Assembly: GCF_030409555.1 (NCBI RefSeq)
Contig: NZ_JAUFPU010000018.1
Location: 1,155,143-1,219,142 of the forward strand
Direction: 5' to 3'
DNA length: 64,000 nucleotides
Origin: Chitinimonas viridis
Lineage (GTDB): Bacteria > Pseudomonadota > Gammaproteobacteria > Burkholderiales > Chitinimonadaceae
The notes beneath the pieces are model-generated. The model saw only the letters and a list, made by a program, of their open reading frames with translations. It was not told where the DNA came from and searched no databases. This document shows, piece by piece, positions 29,117-39,791 of this stretch. Made by a program: the position numbers and the translations under genes. Positions within the stretch are counted from its first letter, which is position 1, and every line of letters starts with the position of its first letter.

Positions 29117-32100
29117 GCCGGCACTCCACAGAACAGGGCTTCCAGCGCGGTGATCAGGGCCAGCGGCGGGCGATAGTGCCAGACCCCCCGGCCAGCCGGG
29201 GTGATGCCGCGCAGGAACAGGTAAAGGGTGCCGCCAAAGTCGCGCTCATAGTCGTAGCCGGGCTGGCGCCAGCCCAGGTAGCGATGCAGCGCCAGGCAGT
29301 AGATCAGGGCCTGCAGGTAGTAGTGCTCATCGGCCATCGCGGCCTGCAGCCTGGCGCTGTCGTAGCCCATCAGGCGGTTGGATTTCCAATCCAGCACATA
29401 GTGGCGGCCATCAAGCTGGCAGACCAGGTCGATAAAGCCTTTCAGGTAGCCCTGCCCGACCTCGGCATGCAGGCGCTGGGCGGCCTCGGCAAAGCACGGG
29501 GGCAGACCGTGCGCGGGGTCGGCCAGGATGGCGATCAGCTGGGGCCAGGCAAACGGTTGCAGGGTATAGGTGAACTCCATCTCCACCAGCCGCTGGCTGG
29601 CTGGTACCTGGGCCAGGCAGGTCGCGGCCGGCGTCAGCGGCGCATGCAGGGTGGCCTCGACCAGATCGGCCGCCATCCCGGCCCACTGGGGGTCAAAGCC
29701 ATGGGCCTGCAACTGGCGCTGGGCCAATGCTTCCAGCGCCGGCCTATCGTGCCGGCCGTAGTCCCATAGCTCGAACAGCGCATGCAGGCAGACACCCGCA
29801 CGCGGCCCCGCCGGAAAACTGTCGTAGGGACCGAGCTCATCGGCCATGGCCGGTTCCGGCGGCGCCACGGCGGCATCATGGTCGGGAGCTTCGTCGTGCA
29901 GGCCGGCAGTCAGGCCCGAGAAACTGCTCATGCGCCATTGCCACTGCAGCGAGCGCTGCAGCCTCGCTATCTGCGGCGGTGTCGCCGGCAGCGAGGTGTC
30001 GGCGTGCCTGTTGGCAGTCTGTGCCAGGGGCAGCCAGGCCATGGCGCCGGGGCGGGCGCTGGCGATCAGGGCGTCGATCTCGGCGTGCAGGGCAGCGGCG
30101 TCGCGGGTCTGCTCCTGCCCACCGGCCAGCAGCCAGGCCAGGGCACTGCTGGCCTGCTCCTTCACCTGGCCCCAGGCGATGATGCAGGCGCTGCGGGGAC
30201 GGGTCAGCGCCACGTAGAGCAGGCGCAGCTTCTCGGCCAGCCGCTCTTCCCGCGCGCGCTGACGGCGCTGGTCGAACAAGGGCGAGCCCAGGTCCAGGAC
30301 ATTGCTGTCGTCCTCGTAGCACAAGGCCCAGCGCTCGTGCTGCTTGAACAGCTGGCCATCCCACAGAAAGGGGCAGAACACGACGGGGTATTCCAGGCCT
30401 TTGGCCGCGTGGATGGTGACCAGGCGTACGCGGCTGGCGTCGCTTTCCAGCCGCATCAGTTGTTCGTCGTCCTCGCCGCTGGCTTCGGCCAGATTGCTGC
30501 GGTACCAGGCCAGCAAGGGGGCCAGGCCGGGCCGCTCCCGCCGGGCCAGTTCCACCAGTTCAAACAGGTGCAGCAGATTGGTCAACCGCCGCTCGCCGTC
30601 ATGCCAGCCGGCGATGCGCTCGGCGGCGCCACTTTCTATCAGCCAGGCAGTCAGGGCGGCCATGGCGCCACGGCTGTGCAGCAGTTGCTGCCAACGGCGG
30701 AAATCGGCCAGGGTGGCTTCCCAGCGTGCCTCGTTGTGCAGGCGTGCATACAGGCCTTCGGCGTCCAGCCCGGTACTCAGCGTCACCATGGCAGACCTGA
30801 CCTGGCGATCACTGGGGTTGACCAGGGCATTCAGCACCTGCAGCAGGTCCTGGGCTTCTTCGGTCTCGAATACCCGCTGCCGGCTGATACGCACACTTGC
30901 AATGCCGCGTGCCTCCAGTGCGGCTTGCATGGCTTGCAGCTCATCGTGCTTGCTGGCCAGTACGGCAATATCGCCGCCGCCCAGTGCCTGTCCGCCCAGG
31001 CTGGCGCGGCCTGGGGTCAGCAGGGCGGCGATGCGGTCGGCTGTCAGGGCTACGGCCTGGTTGCGGGCATCCGCCTTGCCCAGGCTGTCGTCGCCCAGCC
31101 AGTCCCAGGCCAGGGCCGCATGCACCTGGCCGTCCAGCAGCAGGGTGGGCTTGTCGTCCAGCGCATCCACTTCGGGGTAGCCCAGTTCGGGCAGCAGGAA
31201 AGGCGCTTCGCTGCGGCCAAACAGCTGCGACAGCGCAGCGACCAAGGCGGGTGTGCTGCGGCGGTTGGTGCCCAGGCTGTAGCGCCTGTCCGGCGCTACC
31301 CGCTGGCGGGCGGCTAGGTAGGCGTGCAACTCGGCACCCCGGAAGGCATAGATGGCCTGCTTGGGGTCACCCACCAGGAAGGCCGGCGCATCGCCGCCAC
31401 CGAACAGGCGGTCGAAAATGCGGAACTGCAGTGGGTCGGTATCCTGGAATTCGTCTATCAGGGCGGCGTGGTAGCGCTGCCGAAGGGCACGGCTCAGCAG
31501 CGCTTCATGATCCTGGGCCAGCGCGGCATCCAGTTCGACCAGTAGATCGTGGAAACTCATGATGCCCAGGGCGGTCTTGCGGGCGTGGACACGTTCCACC
31601 AGTTCGGCCACCAGCCTGCCCAGGGTGCGGCGCAGGCGGGCATCATAGGCTTGGGCCAGTGGCAGCGCCGCCGTGGCCCAGGGCTCGAACAGCTCGAATA
31701 CAGCGGGCAGCTCGGCAGGTGCCTTGAGGGCGGCTTGCAGCTCGCGCGCAAATAGCCGGCGTACCCGGCTCTCGGCCTGCCCCGGTGATTTCTCATCCTC
31801 GGCAATGGCAGGCAGGGCGGGGTTGTCCAGCCATTGCCGCCACAGCGCCAGCGAGCCTAGCAACCAGTCCCGCCGGTGCGTGCCCTTGAACTGGCCCGCT
31901 TCGGAGCGTGCCAGCAACCAGGCCTCGGCAGCGGCGCCCTCCTGTGCCCAGCGCTGGCTCAAGGCGGTATGCGCGGCGACGAAGCGCTGTTCCAGCTCGG
32001 CCAGGCCGGCCAGCTCGGGCACCGCCACCCGCAGGTCGGTATGGCCCAGATAGCCGCGCAGTCCGGCCAGCCATACATCGGGCGACTGGCCGTTGGCGAT

Positions 32101-32616
32101 CAGCCAGTTCAGCCAGCTGCTGCTGGCCCCGGCAGTCTCGTTCTTCCAGGCAGCATCGGCGGCTTCCTGCAACAACGTCGTCTCGTCGGCCACAAACTCG
32201 CGTTCCAGCTCCAGGCCCGCCAATAGCGCGTGCTCGCCCAGGGCGCGCTGGCAAAAGCCGTGTATGGTAAAGACGGCGGCTACATCAAAGCCGGAGACGG
32301 CGGCCCGTAGCCGCAAGCTGGCCGGGTAGCGCTCGGCAGGCTCGGTCTGGGCCAATAGGGCGGCACAGAAAGGATCGGGGCTGTCACCCGTCTCGAACGC
32401 CAGTGCCAGCTCTGCCAGGCGGGCACGAATGCGGCCACGCAGTTCAGCGGTGGCCGCCTTGGTATAGGTCACCACCAAAATCTGTTCGGGCAGCAGTTGC
32501 CGTTCCAGCACCAGCCGGGCATACAGGGCGGCAATGGTCCAGGTCTTGCCGGTGCCGGCACTCGCCTCAATCAGGTTGAGGCCATCCAGTGGCGTGGCCA
32601 GGGCGTCGAAGCTCAT
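29113..32616 (-). CDS. recB: Exodeoxyribonuclease V beta subunit
   Basis: 3'-5' helicase and nuclease subunit of RecBCD. The 1167-residue UvrD-type protein has Walker A ASAGTGKT (18-25), the DEFQDTDPLQ Walker B region, and a complete C-terminal nuclease site: Asp1063 in GFIDL, Asp1076 and Lys1078 in DWKSN. The 13- and 15-residue spacing equals that of Asp1067, Asp1080 and Lys1082 in E. coli RecB, so the nuclease should be active. Overlaps recC and recD by four bases each. Confidence 0.97.
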   Translation of the reverse strand: MSFDALATPLDGLNLIEASAGTGKTWTIAALYARLVLERQLLPEQILVVTYTKAATAELRGRIRARLAELALAFETGDSPDPFCAALLAQTEPAERYPASLRLRAAVSGFDVAAVFTIHGFCQRALGEHALLAGLELEREFVADETTLLQEAADAAWKNETAGASSSWLNWLIANGQSPDVWLAGLRGYLGHTDLRVAVPELAGLAELEQRFVAAHTALSQRWAQEGAAAEAWLLARSEAGQFKGTHRRDWLLGSLALWRQWLDNPALPAIAEDEKSPGQAESRVRRLFARELQAALKAPAELPAVFELFEPWATAALPLAQAYDARLRRTLGRLVAELVERVHARKTALGIMSFHDLLVELDAALAQDHEALLSRALRQRYHAALIDEFQDTDPLQFRIFDRLFGGGDAPAFLVGDPKQAIYAFRGAELHAYLAARQRVAPDRRYSLGTNRRSTPALVAALSQLFGRSEAPFLLPELGYPEVDALDDKPTLLLDGQVHAALAWDWLGDDSLGKADARNQAVALTADRIAALLTPGRASLGGQALGGGDIAVLASKHDELQAMQAALEARGIASVRISRQRVFETEEAQDLLQVLNALVNPSDRQVRSAMVTLSTGLDAEGLYARLHNEARWEATLADFRRWQQLLHSRGAMAALTAWLIESGAAERIAGWHDGERRLTNLLHLFELVELARRERPGLAPLLAWYRSNLAEASGEDDEQLMRLESDASRVRLVTIHAAKGLEYPVVFCPFLWDGQLFKQHERWALCYEDDSNVLDLGSPLFDQRRQRAREERLAEKLRLLYVALTRPRSACIIAWGQVKEQASSALAWLLAGGQEQTRDAAALHAEIDALIASARPGAMAWLPLAQTANRHADTSLPATPPQIARLQRSLQWQWRMSSFSGLTAGLHDEAPDHDAAVAPPEPAMADELGPYDSFPAGPRAGVCLHALFELWDYGRHDRPALEALAQRQLQAHGFDPQWAGMAADLVEATLHAPLTPAATCLAQVPASQRLVEMEFTYTLQPFAWPQLIAILADPAHGLPPCFAEAAQRLHAEVGQGYLKGFIDLVCQLDGRHYVLDWKSNRLMGYDSARLQAAMADEHYYLQALIYCLALHRYLGWRQPGYDYERDFGGTLYLFLRGITPAGRGVWHYRPPLALITALEALFCGVPA

Positions 32617-35600
32617 GTCAGCGCCGTCCGTTGTTCATGCTGTAACAGGGGCAGTAGCAACTGCTCGGCCAGGGCAACAAACGTATCGTCCAGCGGCATC
32701 TGGCCTCGCCATAGCGCCCGCATGCCAGCAAAGCTGCCCTCGCCGGCAAAGCGGTCGGTGCCCAGCCAGGCCTTGCGGGCTGCATCCAGCGCCTTGGCCG
32801 GGCTCGGGTCGCGGCCACTGCTCAGGCCCTCGGCATAGGCCAGGCTGCTGCGAGGCAGTAAAGGGATGGGTCGCGTCATGGCCAGGCGATAGGCTGCCAG
32901 CCAGTCCGCCAGCAAGCTGCGGCTGTCGGCCACCGCTTGGTAGTGGGCGACTTCTTCCAGCCCGACCAGCCGGGTGGTGCAGGCAATGCCGGCAGGTTGG
33001 CTGGCACAGAGCAGCAGGTGCTGCAGCCAGGCTGCCAGCCTGTCGCCTTCGCGCAGCTTGCCGGGCTGCCGCAGGGCCAGGCCATCTGGCCCCAGGCCGC
33101 GCAGCAGGCCTTGCAGGCGCAGTTTTTCCAGCTCCAGATTGATGGCCACTTCGCCGCTTCCGGCCTGCCGCCACAGCGCCACGGCGGGGGCAAAATGGCG
33201 GGCCGATTGTTCGGCCCATATGTCGCCTGCCTGGCCGGCTGGCAGCAGCGCAGCGCCCTGCCCCAGCGCGGTCAGTGTATCGGCCGAATCTGCCTGGGCG
33301 GCGCCCAGCAGGAGCAGGGCACGCTCGCCCGGCCTGTCCAGCTCGAAGGGCTCGCGGTGGGCCAGGGTGGCTTCGCCCCGGTCCAGCCTGACGCCCACCC
33401 TGCGCAGAAACCAGCCGCTGCTGTCACGGGCAAACTGGATCAGCTCATCCAGTTCCAGCAGCCGCAATGGCTCGGCCGGCAGGCAGGCGTCAGCCAGCGA
33501 GGGTGGTTGTGCCTGACCCCGGCCGGCTTGCCGGGCGATGCTAGCCCAGCGTCCGTCGAAGGTGGGCAGGGCCGCTTGCGGGCCGAAACGCTGGGGCGAG
33601 AACGGCTGTAAGGGGTGCCGGTGCAGATAGGCCTGGGCCGGGTCTGTGCCCTCCTCGCCCCAGCCTACCCTGATGGCATCGAGCAGGTCGGCAATGACGG
33701 TGGAGGGCGGCAGGGCCACATCGCTGCGTGCATCGCGGCCGGTGTAGTAAAGCTGCAGGCCGTCGCGGGCGGCCAGCAGGGTTTCCAGGAACAGCCAGCG
33801 CTCGTCCAGTGCCCGGGCTCGATCGCCCCGGCGGGGATGCTGAGCGATCAGGTCAAAACCATCGGGCTGGCTGTCGCGGGGAAAGGCGCCGTCATCAAGG
33901 CCCAGCACGGCCACGATGCGGAAGGGTAGATTGCGCATGGGCATCAGCTGGGCGAAGGTGACGCCACCGGTCAGAAAGCCGCCGGCGCCCGAACCATCCT
34001 TGAGCTTGCCGGCCAGCCATTGCAGCACGGCGACCCGGCCCACCGGCTGCAGCATGCCGCTGCGCTCACCCAGGGCACCCAGCTCCACCACCACATTACG
34101 CAGGGTGTCGACGGCGGCGCGATCGCCTTCCAGGTCCACAAACCAGTGCTCCAGCCATTCATTCAGCAACTGCGACCATTCCGGCAGGCTGCGGGGCCGG
34201 GCCAGGGCGGCTTGCCAGCGTGCCAGCTGCCGGGCGAAGCGGCTGAGGCCGGCTACCCGGTCGGCAAAGCGCAGGTCCAGGTCTGCCGTCGGCACCAGGC
34301 TGGCAAACAGGGGCAGGCCGCCGGCGGCCCCGGCATCGGGCAGCGCCACACCGAGCAGCAGGCGCCCCAGGCCCTCCTGCCAGCTGAAGGCATCGCCGGT
34401 CTGGTTCCGGCGTATGCCGGCCTCGGCGATCCAGCCCTGCAGCAGGGGCAGGTCGTCTGCATCCAGGCCAAACTGCTGGGCCAGGGCCGGCAGCTCCAGC
34501 AAGGCCGCCAGGCGGTCGGCCTCCCAGTCGCCATCGGGCACCCGTAGCAGCTCCAACCAGATGGCCAGCAGGGGCGAGCTGCCGAGGCCACCGCGGTCGG
34601 CCACGGCATAGGGCAGGTGCGGCTCGCCCTGGCCGAAGACAGCATCGATATAGGGGGCATAGGTCTCGATATCAGGGCATAGCACCACGATATCGGCCGG
34701 CTGCAGGCCAGGGTCGGCAGCCAGGCGGCTGAGCAGGGCGTCCTTGAGTGTCTCCACCTGCCGCAGTGGGCTGTGGCAGGCATGGATGGCCAGGCTATGA
34801 TCGACTGCAGGCAGGGCTTCTAGCGGTTCTGCATCCAGCAACAGCAGAGCGTGCTGCAACTGGCCCAGCAGGCCACTGGCAGGCGGGCCTTCATCGGGCA
34901 GGCTGGTCAGTTCATCGGCGCTGGCCAGGTCATCGAAGAACACCCTGCCCTGCGCCCCCCAGGCGGCCAGCAGGCGCTCGCCCGGCCCATGGGCCTGTTC
35001 CCGGTCGCTGATGTCGCCCCAGGGCTGGGCACAGGGATTCAGCGCAAACAGGCAGACATCCAGGCGTTGGCCCAATACCTTAAGTATCTGCAGGAACAGT
35101 GGCGGCAGGCTGCTGCTGCCGAACAACACAATGCGCTCGGGTAATGGCAGGGGGGCTGGGTCCTGCAGGCGTGCCACCAGGGCCTGCATCAGGTCAGCCC
35201 GGTGGGCGCTGCTGCGGTCACGTGCCAGGCTGCACCAGAGGGCGGCTTGCCAGTGCTCGTCCGGCCCCAGACCCAGGCTGCGGCCGGACTCCCAGGCGGC
35301 CAGCCAGTCCGGGCGGTACACCAGGTACTGGTCGAACACATCGGCAATGCGGCTGGCCAGCCGCCAGCGTCGGCGCTCCGACAGCACCTGGTGCTGCGCT
35401 TGGTCGGCCAGGCTGTCGTCTGGCGGGGTGAGATAGCCGGCCAGCTCGGGCGGCGGTTGCAGCAGCAGGGCGTGCAGGCGCCAGGCTAGGGCGTCGCTGC
35501 CGAACGGGCCGCTGCGTGGTTGCGGGCCCAGTACGGTCTCGACCAGCTGCCACAGAAAGGTGGCGGGCAATGGGAAATCCATATTGGCGCACACCCCGAA

Positions 35601-35756
35601 ACGCTCGGCGATACGCAGGCTGAGCCAGCGCCCCATGCCGCGTGCCTGCACGATGACCGTCTCCTTGGCATAGGGCTGGGCAGGCGGTATGGCCAGCACG
35701 CCGTAGAGCAGCGTGGCCAGGGTTTCCAGGCGGTTGGATTGGTAAAGATGGAGCAC
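32613..35756 (-). CDS. recC: Exodeoxyribonuclease V gamma subunit
   Basis: Chi-recognition subunit of RecBCD. About 1047 residues (E. coli 1122). The N terminus [16 protein letters not shown] and the [28 protein letters not shown] segment are typical. I chose the GTG at 35754-35756, since it sits exactly where RecC proteins begin; an upstream in-frame start adds 53 residues without family character. First gene of the recCBD operon, divergent from glyQ. Confidence 0.93.
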   Translation of the reverse strand: MLHLYQSNRLETLATLLYGVLAIPPAQPYAKETVIVQARGMGRWLSLRIAERFGVCANMDFPLPATFLWQLVETVLGPQPRSGPFGSDALAWRLHALLLQPPPELAGYLTPPDDSLADQAQHQVLSERRRWRLASRIADVFDQYLVYRPDWLAAWESGRSLGLGPDEHWQAALWCSLARDRSSAHRADLMQALVARLQDPAPLPLPERIVLFGSSSLPPLFLQILKVLGQRLDVCLFALNPCAQPWGDISDREQAHGPGERLLAAWGAQGRVFFDDLASADELTSLPDEGPPASGLLGQLQHALLLLDAEPLEALPAVDHSLAIHACHSPLRQVETLKDALLSRLAADPGLQPADIVVLCPDIETYAPYIDAVFGQGEPHLPYAVADRGGLGSSPLLAIWLELLRVPDGDWEADRLAALLELPALAQQFGLDADDLPLLQGWIAEAGIRRNQTGDAFSWQEGLGRLLLGVALPDAGAAGGLPLFASLVPTADLDLRFADRVAGLSRFARQLARWQAALARPRSLPEWSQLLNEWLEHWFVDLEGDRAAVDTLRNVVVELGALGERSGMLQPVGRVAVLQWLAGKLKDGSGAGGFLTGGVTFAQLMPMRNLPFRIVAVLGLDDGAFPRDSQPDGFDLIAQHPRRGDRARALDERWLFLETLLAARDGLQLYYTGRDARSDVALPPSTVIADLLDAIRVGWGEEGTDPAQAYLHRHPLQPFSPQRFGPQAALPTFDGRWASIARQAGRGQAQPPSLADACLPAEPLRLLELDELIQFARDSSGWFLRRVGVRLDRGEATLAHREPFELDRPGERALLLLGAAQADSADTLTALGQGAALLPAGQAGDIWAEQSARHFAPAVALWRQAGSGEVAINLELEKLRLQGLLRGLGPDGLALRQPGKLREGDRLAAWLQHLLLCASQPAGIACTTRLVGLEEVAHYQAVADSRSLLADWLAAYRLAMTRPIPLLPRSSLAYAEGLSSGRDPSPAKALDAARKAWLGTDRFAGEGSFAGMRALWRGQMPLDDTFVALAEQLLLPLLQHEQRTALT

Positions 35757-35876
35757 GTGGGCGGCTGCGAGCGTTGGGTGGCCCGATGATACCTGCAGGG
35801 GACGGCATCGCGCATGCTGTGTCGCGCTTGCGACGACCATGCATGCAAACGGGGATGCCAAGCGCGCAAGTTCAAG

Positions 35877-35882
35877 TAGAAT
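35877..35882 (+). promoter_or_regulatory. Possible -10 hexamer of the glyQ promoter
   Basis: TAGAAT lies about 40 bases before the glyQ ATG in the divergent recC-glyQ spacer. No good -35 partner is seen at 16-18 bases. Confidence 0.35.
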
Positions 35883-35923
35883 CCTGGCTTTATATCGTTC
35901 TACTTTATCGGGCACCCGTCACA

Positions 35924-36814
35924 ATGCTGACCTTCCAGCAAATCATCCTCACCCTGCAGAACTACTGGAATAGCCAGGGTTGCGCCCTGCTCCAACCCTA
36001 TGACACGGAAGTGGGTGCCGGCACCAGCCATACAGCCACTTTCCTGCGCGCGCTGGGACCGGAGCCCTGGAATGCGGCGTATGTGCAGCCTAGCCGCCGT
36101 CCCAAGGATGGCCGCTACGGCGAGAACCCCAACCGCTTGTTCCAGCATCACCAGTTCCAGGTGGTGCTCAAGCCTTCGCCCGACAATATCCAGGATCTCT
36201 ACCTGGGTTCGCTGCGTGAGCTGGGCCTGGACCCCACGGTCCACGACATCCGCTTCGTGGAAGACGACTGGGAAAACCCCACCCTGGGCGCCTGGGGCTT
36301 GGGTTGGGAAGTCTGGCTCAATGGCATGGAAGTGACCCAGTTCACCTATTTCCAGCAGGTGGGCGGCCTCGATTGCAAGCCAGTGCTCGGTGAGATCACC
36401 TATGGCCTTGAACGCTTGGCCATGTATCTGCAGGATATCGAGAACGTCTACGACCTGGTCTGGACCCATCTGCCTGACGGCACGCCAGTGACCTACGGCA
36501 ATGTGTTCTACCAGAACGAAGTCGAGCAATCGCAGTATGCGTTCGAGCATTCCAATGTGGAATTGCTGTTCCGCCAGTTCAATGACTATGAACAGGAAGC
36601 CAAGCGCCTCCTGGAAGCCAGCCTGCCCCTGCCAGCCTATGAAATGATACTTAAGGCCGGCCACAGCTTTAACCTGCTGGATGCGCGTGGTGCTATCTCC
36701 GTGACCGAGCGGGCTGCCTATATCGGCCGTATCCGCAACCTGTCGCGCGGTGTGGCGCAGGCCTATTACGATGCCCGCGAAGCATTGGGCTTTCCCATGC
36801 TGAAAAAGGACTGA
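35924..36814 (+). CDS. glyQ: Glycyl-tRNA synthetase alpha subunit
   Basis: Catalytic class II subunit of the alpha2beta2 glycyl-tRNA synthetase. The 296-residue protein shows [30 protein letters not shown], the [20 protein letters not shown] segment and [24 protein letters not shown] 35924 gives the standard N terminus, though the frame stays open 150 bases upstream. It is followed by a lipoprotein gene and glyS. Confidence 0.97.
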   Translation: MLTFQQIILTLQNYWNSQGCALLQPYDTEVGAGTSHTATFLRALGPEPWNAAYVQPSRRPKDGRYGENPNRLFQHHQFQVVLKPSPDNIQDLYLGSLRELGLDPTVHDIRFVEDDWENPTLGAWGLGWEVWLNGMEVTQFTYFQQVGGLDCKPVLGEITYGLERLAMYLQDIENVYDLVWTHLPDGTPVTYGNVFYQNEVEQSQYAFEHSNVELLFRQFNDYEQEAKRLLEASLPLPAYEMILKAGHSFNLLDARGAISVTERAAYIGRIRNLSRGVAQAYYDAREALGFPMLKKD

Positions 36815-36823
36815 GGTCTCGCC

Positions 36824-37312
36824 ATGAAGACTGCTGCTGCCTTGCTACTGACCCTGGGTCTTGCCGCATGTGGCGGCAGCTATATGGATACCGACAACGC
36901 CGAGCCGCCAGTGCCGGTGCCTAGCGAGAAGGAAGGCGACTGGCGGCTCTATGGCGAGCAGCCTGACCACGAAATCAGGGTTTCCTGGGAATCCATAGGC
37001 CATGACGACAGCTTTGGCTCGGACGAGTATGTCTATGCCTGGGTACGGCGGGCCTACAAGAAAGACCAAGAAAACAAGGAAGGCGATACCTTCCGTACCG
37101 AGTACACCCGCTTTGCGCTGGACTGCGCCAAGTCGGAGATGGCCGGGATAGCCGTGGAATACCGCGACAAGGACGACGACGAGGTCAGCCGCAAAGACCT
37201 GGCGGGCTTCCAGTGGGAGTTCGATCCGGTCACCAAGGCGGCCTATATGCAGGATTTCCTGCTGCAGGTCTGCAAGATCGCCCGCGAGAAAAAAGCGGGC
37301 GCCAAGGAATAA
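36824..37312 (+). CDS. Lipoprotein with surface-adhesin-E-like domain, between glyQ and glyS
   Basis: A 162-residue predicted lipoprotein with lipobox LAAC (Cys16). The mature domain has a tryptophan/valine-rich strand (EYVYAWVRRAY), a central DC (Asp-Cys) pair and a C-terminal cysteine (LLQVCKIA), a pattern resembling surface-adhesin E-like domains, with a charged lysine-rich tail. Fold suggestion only; function unknown. It starts nine bases after glyQ, splitting the two synthetase genes, so it is probably co-transcribed with them. Confidence 0.7.
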   Translation: MKTAAALLLTLGLAACGGSYMDTDNAEPPVPVPSEKEGDWRLYGEQPDHEIRVSWESIGHDDSFGSDEYVYAWVRRAYKKDQENKEGDTFRTEYTRFALDCAKSEMAGIAVEYRDKDDDEVSRKDLAGFQWEFDPVTKAAYMQDFLLQVCKIAREKKAGAKE

Positions 37313-37324
37313 GCCATTCAATCC

Positions 37325-37358
37325 GGGTAGGCGTGCCGCGCAGTAGCGCCACCTACCC
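37325..37358 (+). other. Hairpin between lipoprotein gene and glyS
   Basis: GGGTAGG (37325-37331) and CCTACCC (37352-37358) form a stem extended by CG-rich pairs, with no T run. It may stabilise or attenuate the transcript ahead of glyS. Confidence 0.3.
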
Positions 37359-37384
37359 CAACCCCGTGCTGGAATAGAAGTGCC

Positions 37385-39469
37385 ATGAGCTCAACCCTGC
37401 TGATTGAACTGTTCACCGAAGAACTGCCACCCAAGGCTCTGCCCCGTCTGGCAGCTTCGTTCGCCGAGACCATCGCCACCGAGCTGAAGAAGCTGGGCTT
37501 TGTGGCGGCGGACGCCCAGGCCGTTGAATACGCCAGCCCACGTAGGCTGGCCGTGAGCCTGCCGGGCGTGCTGGCCGTGCAGCCTGACCGCATGGTGGAG
37601 AAAAAAGGCCCGGCCGTGGCAGCCGGCTACAAGGATGGCCAGCCCAGCCCGGCCCTGCTGGGCTTTGCCCGCTCGGTGGGGCTGGCAGCCGATCAGCTCA
37701 GTCAGTTGGTGCAGGGTTCGGACGGCAAGCAGGATGTGTATATCTACCGTGCCGAGAAGCAGGGCGAGCCGCTGGCCGCCCATCTGTCGGTCATTGTGGC
37801 TGAGGCGCTGAAAAAACTGCCCGCGCCCAAGCTGATGCGCTGGGGTAGCCGTGAGAGCCAGTTCATCCGGCCGGTGCATGGCCTGGTGATGCTGCATGGC
37901 GACCAGGTGGTGGCTGGCGAAGTGCTGGGCTTTGCAGCTGACCGCGTCACCGGTGGTCATCGCTTCCTGTCGCAGGGGGCGGTCACGATAGCCGATGCCG
38001 ACAGCTATGCCGACACCTTGCGCCAGCAAGGGCGGGTGGTGGCCAGTTTCAGCGAACGCCGTGCCGCCATTGTGGCCGCGCTCAACAGCAAGGCCGCCGC
38101 CCATGGTGCGCGGATTGCCGGTGGTGACGCGCTGATCGACGAGGTGACTGCACTGGTGGAATGGCCGGTGGTGCTGGAGGGCAGCTTCGAGGAGGATTTC
38201 CTCAAGGTGCCGCAGGAGTGCCTGATCCTCACCATGCAGCAGAACCAGAAGTACTTTCCCTTGCTGGACGCCAGCGGCAAGCTGACGCACCGCTACCTGA
38301 TCGTCTCCAACCTGGAGACCGCCGACCCGCGCTTTATCGTCAACGGCAATGCCCGCGTACTGCGTGCGCGCCTGTCGGATGCCAAGTTCTTCTACGAGCA
38401 GGATCAGAAGCACCGCCTGGACAGCAGGGTCGCCCGGCTGGCCGAGGTGGTCTACCACAACAAGATAGGCAGCCAGCTGGAGCGTGTGGCGCGGCTGGAA
38501 GCCGTGGCCGCCGCCATTGCCGGCGAACTGGGTGCCGATCAGGCCCTGGCCGGCCGTGCCGCCTACCTGGCCAAGGCCGACCTGCTGACAGATATGGTGG
38601 GCGAGTTCCCCGAACTGCAAGGCATCATGGGCACCTACTATGCCCGCCTTGATGGCGAGGACGCTGCCGTCGCTGCTGCCGTCGAGGGCCATTACCACCC
38701 CCGTTTTGCCGGCGACAGCCTGCCCGAGGGCGCCATTGCACAAGCGGTGTCGCTGGCCGACAAGCTGGAAACCCTGGTGGGTATCTGGGGCATAGGCCTG
38801 ATTCCTACTGGCGACAAAGACCCGTTTGCCCTGCGCCGTGCGGCGCTGGGCGTGCTGCGCATGCTGGTGGAAGCCAAACTGCCGCTGGACCTGAAGCAAT
38901 TGCTGGCACAGACCGCTGCAGCCTTCCCGGCTGGGGTGGTGGCGGCCGATACGGTAGAAGGTGTGTTCGGCTTTATGCTGGAGCGCCTGAAGAACCTGCT
39001 GGCGGCGGATTTCCCGACGGCCGATATCGAGGCCGTGCTGGCCGACAAGCCCAGCCGGTTTGACGAGCTGGCCCTGCGCCTGGCGGCCGTGGCCGAGTTC
39101 AAGGCATTGCCCGAGGCGGCAGCCCTGGCTGCAGCCAACAAGCGCATACGCAATATACTCAAGAAGAACCTGAGCGAAGGCCAGGCGCTGCCGGCCATTG
39201 CGGCCGAGCTGCTGGCCGATGCGGCCGAACGCGATCTGCACGGCGCCCTGGTGGCCTTGCAGGCGCCGGTGGCTGCCGCCCTGGCTGCGCACGACTACAC
39301 GGCCGCGCTGAAGCAGTTGGCGGGCCTGCGTGCCCCAGTGGATGCCTTCTTCGACAGCGTGATGGTCATGGCCGAGGACCTGGCGGTAAGGCACAACCGG
39401 CTGGCGCTGCTGGCGGCACTGAGCAGCCTGATGAATCAGGTGGCCGATATCTCCCTGCTGGCGGAGTAA
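37385..39469 (+). CDS. glyS: Glycyl-tRNA synthetase beta subunit
   Basis: tRNA-binding beta subunit of glycyl-tRNA synthetase, 694 residues, normal length. Starts with LLIELFTEELPPKALPRLA and contains RWGSRESQFIRPVHGLVML, FLKVPQECLILTMQQNQKYFPL and KADLLTDMVGEFPELQGIMG, all family hallmarks, ending in an anticodon-binding-type domain. Needed with GlyQ for charging tRNA-Gly. Confidence 0.97.
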   Translation: MSSTLLIELFTEELPPKALPRLAASFAETIATELKKLGFVAADAQAVEYASPRRLAVSLPGVLAVQPDRMVEKKGPAVAAGYKDGQPSPALLGFARSVGLAADQLSQLVQGSDGKQDVYIYRAEKQGEPLAAHLSVIVAEALKKLPAPKLMRWGSRESQFIRPVHGLVMLHGDQVVAGEVLGFAADRVTGGHRFLSQGAVTIADADSYADTLRQQGRVVASFSERRAAIVAALNSKAAAHGARIAGGDALIDEVTALVEWPVVLEGSFEEDFLKVPQECLILTMQQNQKYFPLLDASGKLTHRYLIVSNLETADPRFIVNGNARVLRARLSDAKFFYEQDQKHRLDSRVARLAEVVYHNKIGSQLERVARLEAVAAAIAGELGADQALAGRAAYLAKADLLTDMVGEFPELQGIMGTYYARLDGEDAAVAAAVEGHYHPRFAGDSLPEGAIAQAVSLADKLETLVGIWGIGLIPTGDKDPFALRRAALGVLRMLVEAKLPLDLKQLLAQTAAAFPAGVVAADTVEGVFGFMLERLKNLLAADFPTADIEAVLADKPSRFDELALRLAAVAEFKALPEAAALAAANKRIRNILKKNLSEGQALPAIAAELLADAAERDLHGALVALQAPVAAALAAHDYTAALKQLAGLRAPVDAFFDSVMVMAEDLAVRHNRLALLAALSSLMNQVADISLLAE

Positions 39470-39476
39470 AGGCAGC

Positions 39477-39710
39477 ATGACGGATACCTTGCGCGATTAC
39501 GAACGCGCTGGCGTGGCCAACAACTTTGGCCTGCTGCGGCTGTTGGCGGCCAACCTGGTCTGGCTGCCCCTGATAGGCACTCTGGTGCTGGCCTGCTTGT
39601 CCTGGAACCTGGTGGAAAAGCCGGCCCAGCGCTTCAAGAACCAGCCCTGGCAGGGTTGGTTGAAACGTGGCTGGCTGGCCTGGAAACCAACCCTGAGCCC
39701 GGGAAAATAA
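39477..39710 (+). pseudogene. Internally deleted acyltransferase-3 relic
   Basis: A 77-codon frame that looks like the two ends of an OafA/YrhL-type membrane O-acyltransferase joined together. NNFGLLRLLAA (residues 15-25) is the typical start of acyltransferase-3 proteins, and ACLSWNLVEKPAQRFKN (about 39-55) their typical last helix and tail; the roughly 280 residues that normally lie between are missing. The join is in frame, so a short one- or two-helix peptide could still be made, but no enzyme. It starts seven bases after glyS. Reading as a deletion relic is inference. Confidence 0.6.
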
Positions 39711-39791
39711 ACGCTTGGGCGTATAGTGCAGGACATACCCGGGGCTGATTGATAGGCTAGTCGTCATCTGGAATGAAAGCGTGCTGATACC

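Noticed and set aside
37391-39478. 695-codon minus-strand frame opposite glyS
   Set aside because: Antisense shadow of glyS.
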